Translations under genes and position numbers: made by a program | NCBI GenBank assembly: GCA_014529385.2 | Contig: CM043960.1 | Location: 78,602,332 to 78,666,331, forward strand | Length of the DNA stretch: 64,000 bases | Direction of reading: 5' to 3' | From: Adiantum capillus-veneris | Taxonomy: Eukaryota; Streptophyta; Polypodiopsida; Polypodiales; Pteridaceae | Shown: positions 62,521-64,000 of the stretch, in pieces | Numbering within the stretch: position 1 is the first letter of the stretch | Layout of the letters: each line of letters begins with the position of its first letter | The notes under the pieces: generated by a model | The model's input: only the letters and a program-made list of their open reading frames with translations | Told to the model about the DNA's origin: nothing | The model's database searches: none

Positions 62521-64000
62521 AAAGGTAGGATCAAAATCCCCATCCTAGTAGCTAGCCATGGGAAGCAAATCCCTAGTTTCATTGCCCCATACCTTAGAGT
62601 TGTAGCTCTAGGGAGAGGTGGTTGTGCCCCTAAAATGGGAGTGGATTGTTTTATTGAGATTCCCCTTGGTCATTGGTCATTCCATCCTTGGATAGATGAT
62701 TTTTTATCTCTCTTTTTAAGGTCAATGAGTGCATGTACCCTAAAGAAAGCAATTTTTTGTGTGTGGTGGTTAAAGGCCATATGTGCATTTTCCCAGTGCC
62801 AGATGCATTTTCTCAGCTGCCCATTGACATGAAAGAATAATGGTAACAATGCAAAGGAAAACTACAAACATGCTTCTTTGCTGACACATACCCATCCTTT
62901 GCCCCTATATTAAGGTAAGGGGCTCTTCTCCCTTCACTTAGGCTTAGACTTGGGTTTCTTTCTATCTTTTGCCTTTTAGCATACAAGATAAGCTGTTTAT
63001 GATTTAAGGTTTGAGCATTGGGTTTTTATACTATCCCTTGCAACATTATAAACAACTTGCTACTGTCAAGGTTGTACTGGGTAAAAAAAGGGGGAAAGAG
63101 AGAGTAAAATGACATTGGAATTGTACTTGGCTTTCCCCTGGCACTTTATAGATTATTTTGGGATTACTTCTGCTCACAAGTTCTATATTTTACTCAAAAT
63201 CTCAGTTTTTGGATAATCTCTTGCTCTGTTGGGTGATTATGACATGTTTTTCTTGCCTTAGAATATTGAAAGAGATATTTTTTGTCCCTATTAATTGCTG
63301 AATGCAAAGAAAAACTTGAAGTTTCCCACTGACATTGCTTTAAATCTGAGATTTTACTTGCCTCATGAATAGAGATTAGCCCATGCTGATGCTGACACAT
63401 GCCAAGTGCTGGTCTAAAAATCCTACATTTCTGCTCTTTGAATTTGTTATATGCCTATAATTAGACTGGTGAGATTGGTTCCTAATACTGGTCTTTTATA
63501 GCTAAACTATGGCCTTATTTTGTAAGGCCTTTTTAAGGAAAGTTGTTAACTAATCTAAGCTTGGACACAAAACAAGAAGCATTTTTTTTGAATTTTTATT
63601 GGTCTTTTGACTAGAAAATGCTAATAATTGGTTTTGCTAGTCTCCAGTTCTAATCACTTTACTTGAGAAATTATTCTATGCAATCTCTGTAGTAGTTACC
63701 TATCATGAAAACGTATGGAAAATTGGTTTTTTGCATAACATGCTACTTGAGATGGATATGATGTTGTAACATGGGGAAGCCTGGCGGCCTTGACTTGCTA
63801 ACTGATTGGATATCTGTGCTTCAATTGCAGGTGTCTTTTGCTAGCTGTGTGTAGTTAGGAGATGTGGTCTACAACACATTTTTTTTTGGTTTGTTTTTAA
63901 AAATCCTGGTCTCTGGATATGGCTAGTCATTTCTCTTGACTTGATCCTACTCTCATACAATGGATATATCAAGGAATGGTTTGAGGTGGCCCGCTTTATG
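62521..64000. other. Right edge, no recognised gene
   Basis: The sequence is AT-rich with long T runs, like intron or intergenic DNA. No coding exon is recognised. A gene could begin beyond the edge, but nothing here supports one. Confidence 0.4.

Noticed and set aside
62635-62832. 65-codon open frame near the right edge
   Set aside because: No motif, no codon pattern and no context beyond a worn copia remnant.

Overview
The window is nuclear DNA of a land plant, most likely a fern. Split genes with GT-AG introns encode plant-type proteins (a VPS4/SKD1 ATPase and a B3-domain DNA-binding protein). A decayed pentatricopeptide-repeat (PPR) block has the repeat wording I associate with ferns such as Adiantum and Ceratopteris. 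About half of the sequence is nested LTR retrotransposons, foldback DNA and long GA/CT/CA microsatellites. The fern call is inference; I see no organelle, bacterial or CRISPR features.

Layout. 1-15.3 kb is a repeat nest. A short-genome LTR element (call it W) occurs at both edges (1-930 and 12924-15295). A second LTR family (X) occurs in opposite orientations at 931-1534 and 12001-12595. A 3.7-kb foldback lies at 1535-5202, and a chromovirus with 1.55-kb LTRs and a clean GGTCT target duplication lies at 5457-11060. 16.07-19.52 kb holds seven 3' exons of a VPS4/SKD1 gene on the + strand; its N-terminal MIT exons are not in the window. 20.0-20.14 kb is a 143-bp hairpin. 23.90-26.01 kb is a complete seven-exon B3-domain gene on the - strand (371 codons). 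27.3-29.8 kb is a dead PPR block on the - strand, followed directly on the + strand by a fragment of a PIN-domain gene of the PS1 kind (29.9-30.8 kb) and a microsatellite cluster (30.8-31.6 kb). 31.7-35.5 kb has no recognisable gene. 35.5-36.6 kb is an unidentified worn coding frame. 37.0-38.5 kb looks like an LTR and leader carrying two related ~70-codon open frames. 38.9-39.9 kb is a Penelope-like reverse-transcriptase fossil.

40.0-51.6 kb is a three-level nest. An old Ty3/gypsy pol on the - strand is split by a Tat-lineage Ty3/gypsy element (40854-51423, target duplication GCGT), which is itself split by a small copia-type element (48031-49980, target duplication ACACC). The Tat leader carries a third member of the ~72-codon open-frame family, exactly as long as one of the copies at 38.1 kb.

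52.5-58.8 kb is the strangest part. A multi-exon transposase-like gene is followed by an open frame ending in a histone-H3 fold domain (in-frame TAG inside the fold), then two sibling long hairpins, then an unidentified - strand gene interrupted by a solo LTR of the Tat family, again flanked by GCGT. 58.8-64 kb is AT-rich DNA with microsatellites, a 72-bp tandem duplication and a small copia gag fossil.

The two clear host genes (VPS4/SKD1 and B3) are separate units and show no functional link. The rest is best read as a record of nested insertion.
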